Positions 60,345 to 64,000 of a stretch of DNA of 64,000 bases are shown piece by piece. The position numbers were made by a program, and so were the translations under genes. Location of the stretch: positions 3,286,001-3,350,000 of the forward strand of contig NZ_CP076023.1 of NCBI RefSeq assembly GCF_018623035.1, read 5' to 3'. The notes under the pieces are model-generated. The model searched no databases. It was given only the letters and a program-made list of their open reading frames with translations, and was not told the DNA's origin. Each line of letters begins with the position of its first letter. Position 1 is the stretch's first letter. Source of the stretch: Cellulomonas dongxiuzhuiae (lineage in GTDB: Bacteria; Actinomycetota; Actinomycetes; Actinomycetales; Cellulomonadaceae).

Positions 60345-62645
60345 ATGCGACGTCGCAGCACAGCAGCACTCGCGACGGCCGCCGCCGCCGTCACCGCGCT
60401 CGGCGCCCTCGCGACGGCCCCGTCGGCGACGGCCGCCGTGGCGTGCAAGGTCACCTACACGGTCACGAACCAGTGGCACGGCGGCTTCGGCGCCGACGTC
60501 CGCGTCGACAACCTCGGTGACGCCCTCACCGGCTGGACGCTGACCTGGGCGTTCACCGGCGGCCAGAGCGTGCAGCAGGCGTGGAACGGCACAGCGACGC
60601 AGTCCGGTGCGCAGGTGACCGTGACGAACGCCGCCTGGAACGGCGCCGTCGGGTCCGGCGGTCAGATCGCCTTCGGCTTCAACGGTGCGTCCGACGGCAC
60701 GACGAACCCCGTGCCGACGTCGTTCGCCCTCAACGGGACGACGTGCACGGGGTCGGTCACGCCGACGACGGCCCCCACGACGGCCACGCCGACCGCGTCC
60801 CCCACGCAGCAGCCGACGCCCACGTCGTCGCCCACGCCCACGCAGCAGCCGACGCCCACGTCGTCCCCGACCCCGACCGCCGCACCGCACCCGGTCCCGA
60901 CGACGCCCGTGGCCGGCGCGCGTCAGCTCGAGGACCTCGACCGCGGGCTGGTCTCCGTGCGGTCCGGCAGCGGCAACCTCGTGCAGTGGCGCCTGCTGGG
61001 CTACGAGGACCGCGGCACCGGGTTCCACGTCTACCGGGACGGCACGCGCATCACGTCGTCGCCGGTCACGGGCTCGACCAACCACCTCGACCCCGGCGCG
61101 TCGGCGACCGCCCGGTACACCGTGCGGGCCGTCGAGAACGGCGCCGAGCAGGCGGCGTCCGCGCCGTCGCTGAACCTGGCCGGCGGCTACCTCGACGTCG
61201 CCGTCCAGCGCCCGTCGTCCGACCACGTCATCAACGACGGGTCCGTCGGCGACCTCGACGGCGACGGCGACCTCGACGTCGTCCTGAAGTGGGACCCCTC
61301 GAACGCCAAGGACAACAGCCAGGCGGGCGTCACCGGCAACGTCTACCTCGACGGCGTGACGCTGCAGGGCCAGCGGCTGTGGCGCATCGACCTGGGCCGC
61401 AACATCCGCGCCGGTGCGCACTACACGCAGTTCCAGGTCTACGACTACGACGGCGACGGCAGGGCCGAGGTGGCCGTCAAGACCGCCGACGGCACGCGCT
61501 CGGGCACCGGGCAGGTCATCGGCAACGCCAACGCCGACCACCGCAACGGCGAGGGCTACGTGCTGTCCGGCCCCGAGTACTTCACGGTCTTCCGCGGCGA
61601 CACCGGCGCGGTCGGCGCGACCACCGACTACGTGCCGCCCCGCGGGACGGTGTCGAGCTGGGGCGACTCCTACGGCAACCGCGTCGACCGGTTCCTCGCC
61701 GGGACCGCGTACGTCGACGGTCAGCGACCCTCGATCATCATGGCCCGCGGCTACTACACGCGTGCCGTCGTCGTCGCGTGGGACTACCGCGACGGGCAGC
61801 TCACGCGCCGGTGGACCTTCGACTCGACCAGCTCGACGCCCGGCAACTCGGCGTACGCCGGCCAGGGCAACCACTCGCTGTCGGTCGCGGACGTCGACGG
61901 CGACGGACGGGACGAGATCGTGTACGGCGCGGCGACGATCGACGACGACGGGCGCGGCCTGTGGGTCAACGGCACGGGGCACGGCGACGCCGGGCACGTG
62001 GGCGACCTCGTCCCGTCGCGGCCGGGGCTCGAGTACTTCAAGGTCACCGAGGACAAGGCCCAGCCGAACATGTGGGTGGCCGACGCGCGGACCGGCCAGA
62101 CGCTGTGGCGCAGCGGCACGGGTGCGGACAACGGGCGTGGCGTCGCCGCCGACGTCTGGGCCGGCAGCCCCGGTGCGGAGGCGTGGTCGTCCGCCGAGGC
62201 GGATCTGCGCAACGCCGCGAACGGCGCGGCCGTGGGCCGCAAGCCGTCGTCGGCCAACTTCCTGGCCTGGTGGGACGGTGACCCCGTCCGCGAGCTGCTC
62301 GACGGCACCAAGATCGACAAGTACGGCACGGGCGGCGAGACGCGCCTGCTGACCGGGTCCGACGTGCGGTCGAACAACGGCACCAAGTCCACACCGGTCC
62401 TGTCGGGCGACATCCTCGGCGACTGGCGCGAGGAGGTGGTCTGGGCGCGGTCCGACGAGGGTGCGCTGCGGATCTACGCGACGCCGCTCACCACGTCGCA
62501 CCGGCTGCCGACGCTGCTGCACGACCCGATGTACCGGGTCGCGCTGGCCTGGCAGAACACGGCGTACAACCAGCCGCCGCACCCGTCGTTCTACCTCGGC
62601 GACCCGTTCACGGCCCCGCCGCAGCAGCGGCTGTACGTCCGCTGA
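60345..62645 (+). CDS. secreted rhamnogalacturonan lyase, CBM2 - PL11
   Basis: A 766-residue secreted enzyme. The signal peptide is residues 1-31 (core STAALATAAAAVTALGALAT). An N-terminal CBM2 (about 33-135) has Cys34 and Cys134 as the usual bridge and surface Trp44, Trp64 and Trp99. A Pro/Thr/Ser linker covers about 136-190. A PL11 rhamnogalacturonan lyase eight-bladed propeller follows: ARQLEDLDRGLVSVRSGSG, GSVGDLDGDGDLDVVLKWDP, VYDYDGDGRAEVAVKTADG and SVADVDGDGRDEIVYGAATI. The repeated DxDGDG loops bind calcium. It cleaves the rhamnose-galacturonate backbone of pectin. Placement of the CBM2 first, unlike the xylanase's internal CBM2, is noteworthy. ATG follows GGAAGAGGCCC. Confidence 0.95.
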   Translation: MRRRSTAALATAAAAVTALGALATAPSATAAVACKVTYTVTNQWHGGFGADVRVDNLGDALTGWTLTWAFTGGQSVQQAWNGTATQSGAQVTVTNAAWNGAVGSGGQIAFGFNGASDGTTNPVPTSFALNGTTCTGSVTPTTAPTTATPTASPTQQPTPTSSPTPTQQPTPTSSPTPTAAPHPVPTTPVAGARQLEDLDRGLVSVRSGSGNLVQWRLLGYEDRGTGFHVYRDGTRITSSPVTGSTNHLDPGASATARYTVRAVENGAEQAASAPSLNLAGGYLDVAVQRPSSDHVINDGSVGDLDGDGDLDVVLKWDPSNAKDNSQAGVTGNVYLDGVTLQGQRLWRIDLGRNIRAGAHYTQFQVYDYDGDGRAEVAVKTADGTRSGTGQVIGNANADHRNGEGYVLSGPEYFTVFRGDTGAVGATTDYVPPRGTVSSWGDSYGNRVDRFLAGTAYVDGQRPSIIMARGYYTRAVVVAWDYRDGQLTRRWTFDSTSSTPGNSAYAGQGNHSLSVADVDGDGRDEIVYGAATIDDDGRGLWVNGTGHGDAGHVGDLVPSRPGLEYFKVTEDKAQPNMWVADARTGQTLWRSGTGADNGRGVAADVWAGSPGAEAWSSAEADLRNAANGAAVGRKPSSANFLAWWDGDPVRELLDGTKIDKYGTGGETRLLTGSDVRSNNGTKSTPVLSGDILGDWREEVVWARSDEGALRIYATPLTTSHRLPTLLHDPMYRVALAWQNTAYNQPPHPSFYLGDPFTAPPQQRLYVR

Positions 62646-62751
62646 CGCGACCGGATCGGGTCCGTCCGACCGTCGTACGCCGCAGTGCCGCGGGGTACGT
62701 CACCGACCGCGGCACGCTCTGATGTGTGAGGGTGTGCGACGGGAGGACGAC

Positions 62752-63819
62752 GTGACCGAGAGCATCGACCCGGCGCGCGCGGCGTACGCGTTCGCCAACC
62801 GGTTCGTCAACGTGCTCGTCACGCTGCCGAACGGCACGCCGCTGCGGACCGCCGGGCGGTGCGGCGGCATGTCGTACTCGGTGCTCGACCACGTCACGTC
62901 GGGACGCGACGTGCCGACGTGGCCCGCCGGGCTGTTCGCGCCCGGACGCGTGCCGCCCGACGGGCACCTCGTGGCCGACCACCTCCGGGCCCGCCAGCTC
63001 GACTCGTTCCGGTCCGTCTCGGCGCTGCGGTTCGTCACGTGGTCGGCGCTGCCGGACCGCGATCTCGGCCCGCTGGCCGGCGTCCGCACGCGGACGCGCC
63101 GCGAGCTGCCCGGGATCCTGCGTGCGCTCGCCGAGGGCCGGCCCGTGGTGCTCGGGATGGTCGTCGCCCGCCACCTGCTGCGCGCGGGCGACAACCACCA
63201 GGTCGTCGCGACGGGCGTCTCGCGTGGCGCCACGGGGCCCGTCCTCACGCTGCTCGACCCCAACAGCCCGGGGCGCGAGGTGAGCCTGGTCGAGACGCCC
63301 GAGGGCTGGCACGCGAGCAACGGGCGGCTCTGGCGCGGGTTCTTCCGGCACGCCTACGCACCGCGCACGCCGCCCGCCCTGCCGAGCGCGTCGCGCCGCC
63401 CGACGGTCCGCGTCCGGCCGGGTGCGCCGCTCGCGCTCGTGCACGTCGCGACGGGCCGGCTGCTCGTCGTCGCCGACGGCGGGCCCGCGCTGCGCGCCAC
63501 GGGCACGACGACGTGGACGCCCACGGGCGGTCCCGCACTGCTCACCGACGGGGCCACGGTCAGCCTCGTCACCGGCGACCGCGCACTCACCGTCGTCGGC
63601 ACGACGCCCGTGCTGGGCTCGGCGGACGGTACCGCGGCGGACGGCACCGCGGACGGCTGGCGCGTGGTCGTCGACGGTGGCGGCCCGTGGCGCCAGGGCT
63701 CACGGGTACGGCTCCTGCACACCGCGACGGGCGCTCTCCTGGCGGGCACGGCCGACGCCCTGACGACGTCCTGGACCCCCGACGCCTGCACATGGTGGAC
63801 GATCGCCACCACCCCCTGA
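62752..63819 (+). CDS. uncharacterised protein with Cys/His papain-like (C39-like) domain
   Basis: A 355-residue protein without signal peptide. The first 210 residues contain GRCGGMSYSVLDHVTSG (Cys about residue 33) and, much later, LRAGDNHQVVATG (His). This resembles cysteine peptidase-like CGGM...NHQV families of unknown function with a papain-like fold. The block from ARQLDSFRSVSALRFV is also conserved-looking. The C-terminal 130 residues are beta-rich with repeated pairs such as VHVATGRLLVVA and LLHTATGALLAGT, suggesting a beta-trefoil or similar binding domain. The GTG at 62752 follows GGGAGG by five bases. I would not assign an activity. Confidence 0.72.
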   Translation: MTESIDPARAAYAFANRFVNVLVTLPNGTPLRTAGRCGGMSYSVLDHVTSGRDVPTWPAGLFAPGRVPPDGHLVADHLRARQLDSFRSVSALRFVTWSALPDRDLGPLAGVRTRTRRELPGILRALAEGRPVVLGMVVARHLLRAGDNHQVVATGVSRGATGPVLTLLDPNSPGREVSLVETPEGWHASNGRLWRGFFRHAYAPRTPPALPSASRRPTVRVRPGAPLALVHVATGRLLVVADGGPALRATGTTTWTPTGGPALLTDGATVSLVTGDRALTVVGTTPVLGSADGTAADGTADGWRVVVDGGGPWRQGSRVRLLHTATGALLAGTADALTTSWTPDACTWWTIATTP

Positions 63820-63873
63820 CCCCCACCCGCACAAGCCCCCCGCCGAGCGTGGGTGGTGGGCGCGGAGGGACCG

Positions 63874-64000
63874 TCAAGGGGTGGCGGTGGCCACCAGGCG
63901 CAGGACGTCGGCGAACCAGGGGGTCACCTGGCCCTCCGCGACCAGCTCGTGCGCGCGCTGCGGGGTGACCCACTCGGTCTGGGAGACCTCGGCCGGGTCG
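63874..64000 (-). CDS. Nudix hydrolase, C-terminal fragment
   Basis: Only the last 42 codons lie in the window. They read DPAEVSQTEWVTPQRAHELV, followed by EGQVTPWFADVLRLVATATP and a TGA. The E-V-S-x-x-x-W-V block with a following helix matches the C-terminal end of Nudix hydrolases. The Nudix box itself is beyond the right edge, so the substrate class is unknown. It converges with the preceding gene. Confidence 0.6.
   Translation of the reverse strand, partial: DPAEVSQTEWVTPQRAHELVAEGQVTPWFADVLRLVATATP

Noticed and set aside
57741-62582. A 1613-codon open frame on the minus strand across the LacI, lldD and PL11 genes
   Set aside because: It is antisense to genes with clear family motifs, and its translation is repetitive Arg/Gly/Ala/Val. 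Stops are rare in shadow frames at this GC content.

Overview
The window is very GC-rich (third codon positions almost always G or C, frequent GTG starts, many 4-base start/stop overlaps). It encodes an actinobacterial plant-cell-wall degradation repertoire: GH10, GH62, GH39, GH42, GH95, GH3 and PL11 enzymes, two CBM2 modules joined by Pro/Thr linkers, and four LacI-family regulators. This suggests a Cellulomonas or a close member of the Cellulomonadaceae. The assignment is inferred from gene content and composition; no rRNA or tRNA gene lies in the window.

Layout. 1-7108: an oligosaccharide ABC importer of the Lpl/Ytc type with a GH39 xylosidase-like enzyme and a DUF624 membrane protein, divergent from a LacI regulator with a perfect palindromic operator between them. 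7176-13912: GH95 alpha-L-fucosidase-like enzyme, TrmL-type tRNA methylase, gamma-glutamyltransferase, an amidohydrolase of the fuconolactonase family and a FadR-type regulator. 13927-20144: lipoprotein, HSL-type esterase and a hexuronate module (uxaC divergent from lacI-uxuB). 20254-24380: two duplicated septum-formation-type lipoproteins, then a thiamine-precursor ABC importer behind a TPP riboswitch. 24558-27184: a two-gene operon of a wall-anchored cohesin protein and a secreted dockerin-bearing amidase. 27395-31700: SRPBCC-ArsR operon with twin operators, an AEC permease, XRE-cupin regulator, flavin oxidoreductase and methyltransferase. 31745-41184: GH42 beta-galactosidase, an orphan ABC ATPase, a trimodular GH10-CBM2-GH62 xylanase/arabinofuranosidase, LacI regulator and GH3 enzyme. 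41557-52625: mixed housekeeping genes (VOC protein, PolA-like exonuclease/polymerase, acetyltransferase, PrsW-type protease, cupin), then a TetR-controlled MMPL/YhgE pair. 52744-62645: a YtfQRT-YjfF-type sugar importer with its LacI regulator, an alpha-hydroxy-acid oxidase and a CBM2-PL11 rhamnogalacturonan lyase. 62752-64000: a possible papain-like Cys/His protein and the end of a Nudix gene.

How the genes fit together. Secreted enzymes (GH10-CBM2-GH62, CBM2-PL11) would attack arabinoxylan and pectin outside the cell. The two sugar importers would bring in oligomers or furanose sugars. The enzymes without signal peptides (GH39, GH42, GH95, GH3) would finish hydrolysis inside, and UxaC/UxuB and the fuconolactonase-like protein would start uronate and deoxysugar catabolism. 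LacI-type palindromes lie in several of the control regions. Three of them share the consensus GTGAACGTNCAC, suggesting coordinated control of the xylanase, the pectin lyase and one importer.

The least conventional items are the adjacent cohesin/dockerin pair, the MMPL protein fused to what looks like a dead ABC ATPase domain, the twin TGCAAC-N6-GTTGCA operators, a 13-codon leader coupled to the AEC permease, and a repeated GGATCGCTCTCTC motif in intergenic DNA.
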